DNA of 64,000 bases from Elymus sibiricus (taxonomy: Eukaryota; Streptophyta; Magnoliopsida; Poales; Poaceae). Shown here piece after piece: positions 11,129 to 23,300 of this stretch. Both the position numbers and the translations under genes were made by a program. The notes below the pieces were generated by a model. The model was given only the letters and a program-made list of their open reading frames with translations. It had not been told where the DNA came from and ran no database searches. The stretch is from the NCBI GenBank assembly GCA_039707655.1, contig CM077676.1, positions 429,203,379 to 429,267,378 on the forward strand, written 5' to 3'. Position 1 is the first letter of the stretch, and the number at the start of each line of letters is the position of its first letter.

Positions 11129-13628
11129 ATGCCGCGGGAGTGGGATGACGGCGCGGACCGCCGCAAGCGTCACTACGACGACCGCCGAGACCCCCCCCCC
11201 CCGTCCCTCCCCGGATGCCGCCCGTCGCGAGGAAGAGCTCCGGCGCGAGCTTCGTGACCGGGACAGCCAACGCTCGCAGGGCTACGACGACCGCCGCGAC
11301 TATCGCCGCTCTCCGGGCCGCTCCGATGGGCGGGCATGCTCCCGTTCCCCTCCGCCGGCGGCGGGCGATTGGCGTTCCTCTCGCCGGCGCTCTCCTTCCC
11401 CGGCTCGGCGCCGGGAGCGAAGCCTGTCCCCTCCCCGCCCGGCCCGACCGCTTTCTCTGCGCGCACCTCCCCAACCCGCTGCTGCTCCAGCCCGGAAGTA
11501 TATCCCGCCGCATGCCGCCAACCCTTCTGGCCCTCCCGCCGCCGGTGGTGGTGGGGGTGGCCAGACCCGTGGTCGCCAGGGCGTGGCCAAGAAGAAGAAG
11601 AGGCGCGGACAGGCTCGGGCTAACCAGCAGACGCCCTCCGTGATGGCCTTTGGCCCCGCTGCCGCCTCTGGCCCTGTTTCTGGCCTCCCCCGTCCGTCGT
11701 GCTTCAACTGCGGCGTTGCGGGGCACTCTCAGATCAATTGTGTCAACCCCCCATGCTGCTACATCTGCAAGGATCCTTCCCACCCCGCTCTGCAGTTCCC
11801 AGACAAGCCTATCGATGAGGAGTTGATGATGTACGGCCACGGGATTGAGGGGTTGGGGTTCTTCCACATCGAGCTCCCGGACGTCCCTACCCCCTCCCCC
11901 TCCCTCCAGGCGATCGTCACGGTGGTGGATGGTGTCGCCTCCCCCGAGATGATTGAGGCCGAGCTCAACCACCTCTACCGCCGCCAATGGGACTGGCAGG
12001 CCACCCTCACCACCGGTGGCGCTTTCTCGGTGGTCTTCCCCGACGCTCTCAGCCACGGCTACGCCACGCGCAGTGACCAGATCACACTCGCCCTCAACAA
12101 GCTCGTCGTCGACATCACCGAGCCGATCCTCGACCCCAAGGCCGTCGCGGTCCTTGACACGGCTTGGATCCTGGTCGCCGGCCTTCCTGACATTGCCCGG
12201 TCCGAGCATGTGATCCGCAACATGTCTCGGATCCTTGGCAAGGTGGTGGTGGTTGACGAGCTTTCCCTCCGCAAGGAGGAGGAGGTCCGCGTCAAAGTCA
12301 AGTGCCTCGACTCCTCCAAGCTGCGCGCCACCGTCCGGGTCTTCTTCAACGACCAGGGCTTCGACCTCCGCATTGCTCCCGAGCCGCCTAACCATGTGGG
12401 CCGGCCCCGCTTCTTCGATGACGCCCCCCCCGGCGCCCCTCCTGGGTCCCATGATGACTACCGCGGTCGCCATCACCCTCGCTCGCACCGCTCCGACGAG
12501 GAGGAGGGGTCGGAGGATAGCCCTTCTCGCTCCCCCTCGCCGACTCACCCGGCCCCGTCCTCGAGCCGTGGGGGGCGGCAAGCTGTGCTTGCTACGCTGC
12601 CCTCCTCACCGTCGGTCGTGGCGTCCGAGGGGAGTGAAACCTCTAGCGTCGGCCTCATCGTTGCCCCTGCCTCCCCGCCTCGCTCCCCCGCGACTCTCCC
12701 TGCCGTGCCGGACCTGGGTGCCCTGCCGATCCCCTCCGCACCGGCCTCCCCTAAGGCTGCGCTCCAGGTCGCGGCGAGCTCCGCTCCGGCCTCCCCTACG
12801 GCTACGCTCCAGGTCGACACGCCCCTCCGCCCCAGCTCTCCCTCCCCGGCGCTGGTCCCCAAGGACCCCCCACCACCCCCGGCAGCCGACCCCGCTCCAT
12901 CTCCGCTGCCGGCGGTGGCCTGGGTCCCTCCCGCTTCTGATCCCGTGCCGCCATCTTCAGCACCATCCTCCCTGCCCCTCGACTGCACCCGGCCGGCACT
13001 CCTCCCCGCAGCCGCGGCAGACCCCGACGGGGATGGGGGGACTCGGGTGACCACCCCGGTGGCTTCCCAGCCCCCACCCCCACGGTCCGCTGCCTACTCC
13101 CGCCGCGGTCGGTCCTCCTCCACTCCGATGACGGCCTCGCGCCGGAGCGATCGGCTCGTTGCCGCCCGGCCGGACGGTAGCCCAGCTCTGCCCATCCCCG
13201 AGCGGGCGGAGCTCCGGGCCGCTGCCCGGAACCTGGAGCCAGGTACGCCTGCCGTCCCCCCCTCTGCTGCTACTTGCTCATTTTCTGCGCTCGAATCGGT
13301 CCCACTTGGTCACCTTGCGAAGGTTGCGTCAGATTCCGCGATCATTTTCAGGGGGGAGGCCGCTCCCCCCTTAGTGCAGATCGCGGCCATCCAGGCTCGC
13401 GAGATTCTTGATGGTAAATTGGCGGAGGCCCGTTAGGCCCTCCTCGCCCCCACCATCCCCCCGGTCCCTCCTCCGGCAGCCGCTCAGGCACTTCCCCGTA
13501 GGGCTGCTGGCCGCCCCCCGTTGGAGGCGGCCGAGCCTCGTGGCCGCACCCGCTCTCGCACTGCCGCCCTTCGCGCCCAAAGCGCTTCCCGTGTTCTGGG
13601 GTCAAGCAGCCCCCCAATGGCACCTTAA
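11129..13628 (+). pseudogene. LINE ORF1 (gag-like nucleic-acid binding protein), broken
   Basis: Start chosen at 11129 (MPREWDDGADRRKRHYDD). This frame passes into the long frame 11070-13436 after a one-base slip in a run of Cs at about 11190-11203. The protein has an Arg/Ser-rich N-terminus, a CCHC knuckle (CFNCGVAGHSQINC, coding 11701-11742) with a degenerate second one (CCYICKDPSH), a conserved middle domain with LYRRQWDWQATL and WILVAGLP, and a long Pro/Ala/Ser-rich tail. An in-frame TAG at 13434-13436 interrupts the tail, but the same frame stays open to TAA at 13626-13628, which overlaps the ORF2 ATG at 13628. Such proteins bind LINE RNA as chaperones. The minus-strand 552-codon frame over the same DNA is a GC-bias shadow. 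Confidence 0.8.
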
Positions 13629-13880
13629 TGCGTGCTTTATTCTGGAACATCCGCGGGTTCGGCCATGATGGCCGGCGCCGCCAACTCATCGAGTACATGC
13701 GAGATGAACACATTGCCATAGTTGCGATCCAGGAAACCATGCGCTCCGAATTCTCCCTGCCGGAGCTTGATAGGCTGAATTCCCACCTCTTTGCTTGGCA
13801 CTGGCTCCCTTCTAGTGGGATTGCCGGCCATTCGGGTGGCATCCTTCTAGGTGTGAAGGATGCCACCTTCGAGGTGGGAA
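13628..13880 (+). pseudogene. LINE ORF2, 5' part (endonuclease), interrupted
   Basis: Begins MRALFWNIRGFGHDGRRR and contains IAIVAIQETM. The Asn of WNIRG and the Glu of QET are the first metal-binding/catalytic residues of LINE endonucleases. The frame stops at CACTA-1 after ATFEVG. Removing CACTA-1 and one copy of GAA restores the same frame at 27896. The ATG overlaps the ORF1 stop as TAATG. Confidence 0.85.
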
Positions 13881-14170
13881 CACTAGTAGAAAAAGGCCCA
13901 TTAGTCCCGGTTCCAGAGGGGCTTTAGTCCCGGTTCTGGAACTGGGACTAAAGGGTCGGGGCTAAAGCCCAAAACCTTTAGTACCGGTTCGCTTACGAAC
14001 CGGGACCAAAGGGGCTCCACGTGGCTGCTGTGGGGAGCCCAGGCAGGAGGACCTTTAGTCCCGGTTGGTAACACCAACCGGGACTAAAGGAGCTCCACGT
14101 GGCCGCTTCGCAGCACTCAGGCAGGAGGACCTTTAGTCCCGGTTGGTCACACCAACCGGGACCAAAAGGC
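13881..14170. repeat. CACTA-1 left terminus with subterminal hairpins
   Basis: The terminal inverted repeat starts at 13881. It is followed by at least four inverted-repeat units built on TTTAGTCCCGGTT / AACCGGGACTAAA, some separated by a GGAGCTCCACGTGG or CAGGCAGGAGG link. Such subterminal repeats bind the transposase complex in En/Spm-type elements. They match the units at 20230-20430 and 27815-27850. Confidence 0.85.
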
Positions 14171-14484
14171 GCTGGGGTTTTTGTTTTTTTTTGAAAGGGG
14201 GGGGTTAGGGGTTTTGGAGGGTTTAGGGGTTTCATATTGTGTTAGCTAGCTAATAGAGAGAAGTGACCTCTCTTTCTCCGTGCTTGGTCGACGCTAGCTA
14301 CTACATATAGAGAGAACTCGACGCTAGCTAGTAAGCAAATGAAGGAAACCATTAATTACACAAGATCGTCATGAACATATACAAAGAGAAGTGACCTCTC
14401 TTTCTCCGTGCTTGTTCGAACAACAAGTTTTCGTAAATCTATCCGACGCTACTACATATATACAATATAACATCCCTGACATCA

Positions 14485-17400
14485 TCAAGCGCCAAACTCC
14501 CATTGAATTTCCGCATGGTATTCTCCCTTTTCATGTATGACGTGGTCAAGAAAGAATCCCGCCAATTCCTCTTGAATTGCTCGTATGCGATCATGTGGTA
14601 GGAGTTCATCCCGCATCTGCCAGATCTAATTTAAAGAAGGGGGTCAATACATATATATGAATGAAACTCAACACAATTGTTGGTAATAAAAAAAATTTGA
14701 ATATTGTTTACATACTTCAAATTGTTCTTTAGATCTGCCCCGCTCAGAGGTCCTGTGGCGAATGTACTCGCAAACGTAGTATCCACATAAATTATTCCCG
14801 GGTTCCTGCCACAAGAACTTTACGAGAATAGAGTTCAATCAAACTGATAATCAAGCATGATAATGGTATTGATGAAACTGGAATCAATGAGAGATGCGCG
14901 GAACTAGCTAGTACTACTTACTTTGGGGTGTGTAAATCGCAGCTCGTTCTTCAGACCCGGAACCTGTCCGGTGAACTGTTTCCAAACCCTGCCAGGCAAA
15001 GAAAATGATTACTTGATATCAGGAAATGAACGAAAGTTGTCGATATGGTCCCGGTATTGATTGAACTTACTTCTGGAGCATTGCAGTCATGTCCGCATAA
15101 TCCTTGGGATCTTTACGTCTCGAGTCAAAGACAGTTACTACTCCCCCGTCAAGCTTAATGGATAGCAGAATATAGTGGAAACTGCGCACGCATAACTCAT
15201 CAATTACAGTACTTAACCTCGAGTAAGCGAAACCGAATATGCACAAGACAGTAACACTCACTTGAAGTTGTAAGGAAAAAGTATTTCCCTTTTGTTTTGA
15301 TGTCGAAGGAACGCTTTTAGCATGTTTTCCTCGGTATCTTTAACTCTTTCTTGTACCGCCCATTCATTTACGGTATTTGGGCTAATGAACCCAATGTCAT
15401 AGATTTGTTTTTTTGGGCATTCGAAGATCTTCAATCTGCATAATATAGTGAGGATAATTATATATACATGCAATGAACGAGTTGAGCTAGAGACTTAATT
15501 ACAGAAGTAATACTTACAGACAGTAGCAAGTCATGATTTGTTTGTCGAGGGCCTTTTGATTGAATAACTGAAATAACTCCACAAATTCAACAGGCATCAG
15601 GTCGACTCCAATGAGGTCGTGCTCATCTTTAATTCTCACCAGCAAACTATCGGACCCATTCTTCCTGCAGGTTTCCAAGTACCACTCATGCAATTTGTAC
15701 ATCATCGTTGTTAAAGGAGGATGATCAGGTTTGACGAGAGGCTTCCCGTGCACGTATTTATATTCTTCTTTTGGTACCTCAGCCATTTCAAAAATTACAT
15801 CTTCCCCCAAGTAATCACCAGGATTGGTACCGAGCACCATCCCCGGATGATTAGCGACGATATCGCTAGACACCTTGAGCGGGGGGCAGGATTTCTTCTC
15901 CTGTTCGCCGAGCTAGGGAAATGTTTTCCCACTTCTTCGTTCTGCTAACCTTGCATCACTAGAAGTACTTCCCGACCGCCGCGCTTCATCATATGTCTTT
16001 TGAATAATGCGGTCATAGTTGGATTGCGGTGGAGGCGGTGGTGGTCGCTTCAAGGCATCGATAGTGCGCTTCACTTTCATCGGATCTATTGTTTCCTTCG
16101 GAGGTGGAGTTTTCTTTGCAAAATTGGCCCTCACTTGGGCACGAACTATGTCCTCGTTTTCCTGCTCGGTCCTCTCATATGGTAACTTTTCCAGAGGCTT
16201 GAGAGATGGACCGTATCTGAATTCCCTCCCGCCTCTGCTTGTACTGCTAGCTGCCGGAGCGGCGGCGTCTCTGTTCCGTCGTTGCTGACGAGGCTGAGAA
16301 GGAGGCGGAGTGCTCCGACGCGCCGGAGGAGCCGGACCGGTGGCGTCTGTCTTCCGCCGTTGCCGACGAGGCGGAGGAGGAGGCGGACTGCTCCGACGCG
16401 CCGGAGTAGGCGAAGGAGGAGGCGGAGTGCCCTCACGCGTCGGAGGAGCCGGAGATGGAGGCGGAGTGCCCTGATCACTCGCCGGAGGAGGAGGAGGAGG
16501 AGGTGGAGTGCCCTGACTCACCGGAGGGGGAGGAGGAGGCGGAGGCGTCCAGTTTGGAAGCTTGATGTACTCCTTCTGCCATAGACATGTACTCCTCAGA
16601 GCACGAACCAGCTGATTCTCCCCTTCACCTCTAGAGTGGTAAAGCTCGAGCTCCTCAAATCCCTCCATTACTTCATCCACCATCACAACAACATAGCCAT
16701 GTGGAATCGGAAGGCAGTGAAAAGTTCCGTTGGGTTGAGGAGGTGCAACAGAGCCGAGAGCCGCCTTGAAAGTGAGGTTATGGCATTTCGTCATAAGTTG
16801 CAATTTTGAGCCTCCGTGATAGTATCCACGGGGTAGATAGGCTCCGCGAAGTCAGTCTGAACGGGCTCCGTGGAAGCCACGCTGCTTCTCCGCTGAGATG
16901 GCGGGGTAGCTTCTGGGGTAGCTTCGTGCCACTGAGATAGTTGGCCGGCAGCTCGCTGGCTCTCAGCTTCCTCTAGCTTTTGTAGTCTTGCACTCATCTT
17001 CTGCATGTCGCTCAGCTCCGCTTTCCTCTTTCTCTCCCGGCTTCTGTAACCGCCTGCGTCGGGAAACCCAAACTTCCACGGAACGGAGCCTGGTGTGCCT
17101 CGTGTTCGTCCAGGGTGCTCAGCATTCCCTAGGGCCCCAGTCAGCTCGTCCTTCTCTCTGTCGGGAATGAACGTCCCTTCCTGCGCTGCGGTGATATACT
17201 TCTGAAGCTTCGTGACGGGTATTGCAAGTTGCTCGTCCGTCCAACGGCACTTCCCTGTTTCAGGGTCCAAAGTTCCCCCAACCCCGAAGAACCAAGTCCA
17301 TGAACGGTCTGGCCAGTTCAATGTCTCTGGTTCGACCCCTTTAGCAATCAGGTCATTCTCAGCTTTGTCCCACAACGGCCGGGCTTTGAGGTAGCCACCT

Positions 17401-18192
17401 GACCCCGTGTGATGGTGATACTGCTTCTTTGCAGCGTTGTTCTTGTTTGTCTCTGACATTTTCTTACTCTTGTCTGATGTCTTGTAGGCCACAAATGCGG
17501 GCCAGTGATCTCTTATCTTCTCAAATCGGCCGATGAATTCTGGAGTCTCACCTTTGTCGACAAACTTTGATTTCAACTCCTTCTTCCACCTCCTGAATAG
17601 ATCTGCCATCTTCTTAAGAGCACACGCCTTGACCAGTGGCTCTATAACGGGCTTATTCGGATCCTCCTCTGGCGGTAGGGTGAAATTTGCCTTCAGCAAG
17701 GTCCAAAGATCATCTTTCTGTCTATCGGTGACATAATCACCTTCAGGGGCATCGTCCTTAGGCTTATTCCATTGCTTGATGCTGATCGGGATGTTGTCCC
17801 TAACAATAGCTCCGCACTGAGCAGAAAATGCGTCCTTGGTCTGCTTGGGTTCAATCGGTAGGCCATCGTCCGCGAGTGCTGTGATCGTGAACCTTTCATC
17901 CTTGCGCAACCTCTTCTTCGGGCCTCGTCTCGTTACCGAAGTTTGGCTCGATCCGGAGGGCTATAAAAGAAGAAAGAAGAGTTAATATATGTACATACCA
18001 AAACAATTAATGCATCAATTAGCTAGTCAGCACCTCCGGAGCCATCATGATCATGTCATCGGAGCCATCATGATCATGTCCTTGCTCCTCCATTGTTCCA
18101 TCGGTGTCGTTGAGAAACGACAAGACAGCATCACCTCCGGCGAGGATTATCTCCCCCAACAACTGTTCTTGTTCCAAGTCTCTTTGATCCAT
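14485..18192 (-). pseudogene. CACTA-1 gene with C-terminal Ulp1-like (C48) cysteine protease domain
   Basis: Minus-strand multi-exon gene. Exon 1 (18192-18034) starts MDQRDLEQEQLLGE; exon 2 begins at 17960 after an AG acceptor and carries a conserved region (LPPEEDPNKP, then DRSWTWFFG), then a long Pro-rich stretch (about 16560-16300). Later exons, each bounded by GT/AG, carry ALDKQIMTCYCL, IGFISPNTVNEWA, FHYILLSIKLDGG (candidate His) and NNLCGYYVCEY with the candidate catalytic Cys codon at 14785-14787. It ends at TGA 14485. It is broken by a one-base deletion near 16795 (NCNL stop before MTKCHN) and by a TAG at 15913-15915. A protease-bearing second protein is known in several plant CACTA families; its role in transposition is not settled. 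Confidence 0.8.
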
Positions 18193-18234
18193 AGTTTCTG
18201 CAAATATAGAAGAATATATATATAGATGAGATCA

Positions 18235-19730
18235 GAAAAAAATTGGATCAACTTGTGCACATCCATAATGGGGGTATTCTTGATAAATCTATGTTACCGG
18301 AGTTATCTATGTTACCGGAGGGGGTAGACGACAACGACGCTCACCCCTCATGTCATGTCCGACGTCCCTCCTCATGTCGAAGTTATCGGGGAGGGGGTAG
18401 ACGACAATGACGCTCACCCCTGATGTCCGACGTCCCCCCTCATGTCGAAGTTATCGGGGAGGGGGTACAGGTGGCCTCGAGAGTTGGTCGGGCGAGCGGA
18501 CCGGGAGTAAGTAACTTTTAACTCATTTTAACTCATTTTGAATATATGAACATTTTAACTTTTACGGGTAGGGGCGGCAGGGGGTTGATCGACGTCTCCC
18601 CCCCTCATGTCGAAGTTACCGGAGTTTTCTATATGAACAAAAAAAATCCACATGACATGTCCGACGAGCGGACCGCCTCTCTCTCATGCATATCCGACGT
18701 CCCCCCTCATGACAAACACTTTCTATTAAAAAAAAGCATACATCTATGAACAAAAATAAAATTGTATCAATGCATATATAAAAACTTTCTATGGATCATC
18801 ATTGCTCATATATAAAAGCTTTCTATAAACAAAAAAAAACATACATCTATGAACAAAAAAAATCTATGAACAAAAATAAAATTGTATCAATGCATATATA
18901 AAAACTTTCTATGGATCATCCATCCATACATACATACTGCATATACATACATACATACATACAGCATCCATCCATACATACATACATACTGCATATACAT
19001 ACATACATACAGCATCCATACATACATATATACATGTCATGTCCGACAACCCCCCTCATGTCGAAGTTATCGGGGAGGGGATAGACGACAACGACGCTCA
19101 CCCCTCATGGTCGGGCGAGAGGGGGTTGATCGACGTCCCCCCTCATGTCGAAGTTACCGGAGTTTTCTTCTAGGGGTTTGGCTGACCTCGAGAGTTTGTC
19201 AGGTAGGGGAGGGGGGGGGGGTAGGAGATCGACAACGCTTTTTTTCTAGGGTTTGCGTGGCCTCGAGAGTTGGTCGCCCGATATGTCCGACGTCCCCCCT
19301 CATGTCGAATTTACCGGAGTTTTCTTCTAGGGGTTTGGGTGGCCTCGAGAGTTTGTCGGGTAGGGGCGGGAGGGGGTAGGAGATCGAGGGCGACGGCGAC
19401 ATACATACATATAGCCACATACATACATGGACAAAAATGCTATGAACAAAAAAATACATATAGCCACATATATGAAAAAAATACATATATGAACAAAAAA
19501 ATGCTATGAACAAAAAAATACATATAGCCACATATATGAAAAAAATACATATAGCCACATATATGAAAAAAATACATATATGAACAAAAAAATGCTATGA
19601 ACAAAAAAACATCATATATACATCCATCCATACATACATATAGCCACATACATATATACATTATATATGAACAAAAACATTCATCATATAAAAAAAATCA
19701 ACATATATATATAAAAAAAATTGCACAGAG
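18235..19730. repeat. Simple and short tandem repeats in CACTA-1
   Basis: No gene. Several copies of CATGTCGAAGTTATCGGGG-type units (18370-18460, 19060, 19150, 19305) are followed by (CATA)n tracts at 18920-19030 and 19395-19640, with AACAAAAAAATGCTATG units. Frames here merely translate the repeats. Confidence 0.85.
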
Positions 19731-20215
19731 CAGGGGCGGCGGCGGCTCACAGCGGGGGCGGCCGGCGAAGGTGACGGCGACGGCGGGGGCGGCGAGGGCG
19801 CCGGCGACGGCGATGGCGGGGGCGGGCCGGGGCAGGGGCGCGCCCTGGCGCGCTCGGGGGCGGGGCAGGGGCGTGGGCTCGGGGGCGGGGCAGGGCCGCG
19901 GGCTCAGGGACGACGACGGCGACGGCGACTGCGACGACGGGGCAGGGGCGTGGGCTCGGGGGCGGGGCAGGGCCGCGGGCTCGGGGACAACGACGGCGAC
20001 GGCGACGACGGGGCACGGGCGTGGGCTCCGGGGCAGGGCAGGGCCACGGGCTCGGGGACGACGACGGCGACGGCGACGGCGACGACGGGGCAGTGGCCTG
20101 GCGATGGCGACGGCGTGGGCGGTGGACGGCGTCGGGGCAGCCTGGTGGCGTCGAGGAGGTCGGTGTCGTCGAAGCGAAGTGGCGATGAAAACTGTGAAAT
20201 TTCACAAGTGCTGGT
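19731..20215. other. GC-rich GGCGACGGC block in CACTA-1
   Basis: About 480 bp of very GC-rich sequence with repeated GGGGCAGGG and GACGGCGACGGC. It is open in several frames only because of its composition. A comparable GC-rich block lies upstream of the transposase in CACTA-2 (50233-50590), so it may be the promoter/first-exon area of the gene at 18192. That is inference. Confidence 0.5.
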
Positions 20216-20227
20216 TATATATGACAA

Positions 20228-20440
20228 CCTTTAGTCCCGGTTGGTGCCACCAACCGGGACCAAAGGTCTCTTTTCGTCAGCCCAAAGGGCGGGAAGCAGA
20301 GACCTTTGCTCCCGGTTGGTGGCACCAACCGGGACTAAAGGGTGGCATTGGTCCCGGTTGGTGCCACCAACCGGGACCAAAGGTGGGCATTGATCCCGGT
20401 TGGTGCCACGAACCGGGACCAACGGGTGGTGCTGCCCGGG
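20228..20440. repeat. Subterminal hairpins of CACTA-1 (right side)
   Basis: Three to four inverted repeats with arms TCCCGGTTGGTGCCA / TGGCACCAACCGGGA around short links, the same family as at the left end. They mark the beginning of the right subterminal region, now separated from the right terminus by E3. Confidence 0.8.
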
Positions 20441-20639
20441 GCCAAAAGTTTAGTCCCACCTCGCTAGTTGAGAGGGCTCGAGAGTGGTTTATAAGCGCTG
20501 CTGCGCACACCCTCTCGAGCTCCTCTCAGCAGCAGGCTTACGGGCCTAATCGCATGACCTCTGCCTGTGGGCCTTCTGGGTCTTCTGCGGGCCTGAATCC
20601 TGGCCCAACTAGATGGTTGGGTTTCTAGTCGTATTCAGG

Positions 20640-21403
20640 CCGTGGTGGCCCAGTAGGCGGCATTTTTTTTAATTTTTTTTAATTTTTTTGTTTTCTTTTT
20701 TGCTTTATTTATTTTCTTTTGTTTCTACTTACAGTTTTTCAGTGATTCCTTTTGCTTTTAGGTCACAAAAATTATAAACTTTCTGTTAGTGCCATTAGTT
20801 TCCAAATTTGAATAGTTTAAATTTGAATTCTTTTAAATTGGTGTGAATCACTAGTTTGTGAATAACTTTACTATAAAAATAGATTTTTGAGTGATTCTTT
20901 TTCCTGCTATTTAATATTACTGTGTTTTATCATTATATTCAATTTGGTAATTTTTAGGTAATTTTAAATGTCTGTTTTAACCAAAAACAGATTTTGTTAT
21001 TTTAGTTTGCTATTAAAGTTTCTAAAAAAATTCTTTATGAAAATTCTTTTTGCTATTAATGTTTTGAACAAAAAATACTTTGATAACTTTAGTTGCATAA
21101 ATTTTATATAATTTTAGTTTCATAAATAGTAGAGGTTTATAAAATATTTTTAGTTGATTCCTTTTGCTATTAGAGTTTTATAAAAGCTTTTTAGTTGATT
21201 CTTTTTGCTATTGAAGAATATTATAGTTTTATTTTAGTTGATCATAACAGAATTTTTTAATTAATTATTTTTAGTTTATTATTTTTGCTATTAGAGTTTC
21301 ATAAAGGTTTTCTAGTTCATTCTTTTTGCTATTAGTTCATTCTTTGAGCTAAATGACCCTGAAATTGAAAAGCACTTCAAATGAACTCTGAAAAGGTTGA
21401 AAG
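20640..21403. other. AT-rich non-coding part of CACTA-1
   Basis: T-rich sequence with many TTTTGCTATTA units and no gene. Its end, AACTCTGAAAAGGTTGAAAG, matches the complement of CACTA-2 at about 38500-38520. There the sequence continues TTGGCATGG, so E3 entered immediately after GAAAG. Confidence 0.7.
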
Positions 21404-23250
21404 TGTTGGGGAACGTTGCATGGGAAACAAAAATTTTCCTATGCATACACAAGATCTATCCATGGTGATGAGCATCTACGAGAGGGAGAGTAAATCTACA
21501 TACCCTTGTAGATCGCTAAGCGGAAGCGTTTAAGAAACGCGGTTGATGTAGTCGAACGTCTCCGCGATCCAAATCGCAAGTCGTCCCTCGATCCGATCAC
21601 GAACTAGCGCCGAACGGACGGCACCTCCGCGTTCAACACACGTACGGCTTGATGACGCCTTCACCTCCTCGATCCAGCAAGCGATGGTGAAGTAGTGGTT
21701 GAGTTCCAGCAGCACGACGACGTGGTGATGGTGGTGAGGAACAATCTCTGCAGGGTTTCGCCAAGCGCTACGGAGATTATGACGGAGGAACTGGAGGGTT
21801 AGGGTTGCCGCACACGGCTTGGGGAAATCTTGATGTGTCCCGTGTGCTAGCCCTGCCCCTCTATTTATATGTTGAGCCTTGGGGTCTAAACTTGGAGTAA
21901 AAGCCTCCTCCAGGTCGGTTTTGCCCGCACAAGGTCGGTTTGGCCCGCAGGGAAAGAGTCCAACTCGGATCCCTGCAGTACCGCGCACAAGCGGTAGTAC
22001 CGCTTTACACAAGCGGTAGTACCGCTTGGGCGGTAGTACTGCTTCACACAAGCGGTAGTACCGCTTGGGCGGTAGTACCGCTTCACAAAACGGTAGTACC
22101 GCTTACGCGGCAGCAAAACTAATTTTTGCACTTTCCAATACCTCGTGGGCTTTATCCCTTTGGCCCATATAAAGTGTTGCTACACCCGAACACTTCGGTA
22201 AACATTCGGAACCCATTCCGGTGAACTCCGGAACTCTTCCGGAGATCAAAACACTATTATCACATATATCAATCTTTACCTCCGGACTATTCCGGAGATC
22301 CTCGTCATGTCCGGGATCTTATCCGGGACTCCGAACAACCTTCGGTCACCAACATAATAACTCAACTATACTAATCGTCACCAAACGTTTAAGTGTGTAG
22401 ACCCTGCGGGTTCGAGAACTATGTAGACATGACCGAGACACCTCTACGGCCAATAACCAATAGCGGGACCTGGATGCCCATATTGGCTCCTACATATTCT
22501 ACGAAGATCTTTTATCGGTCGAACCTCTATGTCAAGGATTCAGTTAATCCCGTATGCTGTTCCCTTTGTTCTTCGGTATGTTACTTGCCCGAGATTCGAT
22601 CGTCGGTATCTCTATACCTAGTTCAATCTCGTTACCAGCAAGTCTCTTTACTCGTTCCGTAATACAAGATCTCGTGGCTAACACTTTAGTCACATTGCTT
22701 GCAAGGCTCATTGTGATGTTGTATTACCGAGTGGGCCCTGAGATACCTCTCCGTCACACAGAGTAACAAATCCCAGTCTTGATCCATGCCAACCCAACAG
22801 ACACCCTCGGAGATACCTGTAGAGCACCTTTATAGTCACCCAGTTACGTTGCGACGTTTGATACACACAAGGTACTCCTCAGATGTCAGGGAGTTGCATG
22901 ATCTCATGGTCATAGGAACAGATACTTGACATGCAGAAAACAATAGCAATAAACTGACACGATCAAATGCTACGTTCTTAGTTTGGGTCTTGTCCATCAC
23001 ATCATTCTCCTAATGATGTGATCCCGTTATCAAATGACATCTCATGTCAATGGCTAGGAAACCTTAACCATCTTTGATCAACGAGCTAGTCAACTAGAGG
23101 CTTACTAGGGACACAGTGTTGTCTATGTACCCACACATGTATTTGAGTTTCCAATCAATACAATTATAGCATGGATAATAAACGATTATCATGAACAAGG
23201 AAATACAATAATAACCAATTTATTATTGCCTCTAGGGCATATTTCCAACA
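21404..23250 (-). repeat. 3' LTR of E3
   Basis: Full LTR of 1847 bp bounded by TGTTGGGGAACG and ATATTTCCAACA on the plus strand. It has a TATA box (complement) at 21862-21869 and six to seven GCGGTAGTACCGC hairpin units at about 21988-22110. The other LTR is lost, so the element cannot be dated by LTR comparison. Confidence 0.93.
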
Positions 23251-23300
23251 GTCTCCCACTTGCACTAGAGTCAATAATCTAGTTCACATCACTATGTGAT

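Noticed and set aside
10923..12581. A 552-codon open frame on the minus strand
   Set aside because: It lies opposite LINE ORF1 in very GC-rich DNA and has Arg/Gly composition without any domain; it is a shadow of ORF1.
19597..20628. A 343-codon plus-strand frame
   Set aside because: Made of GGCGACGGC repeats and CACTA subterminal hairpins; composition explains the open frame.
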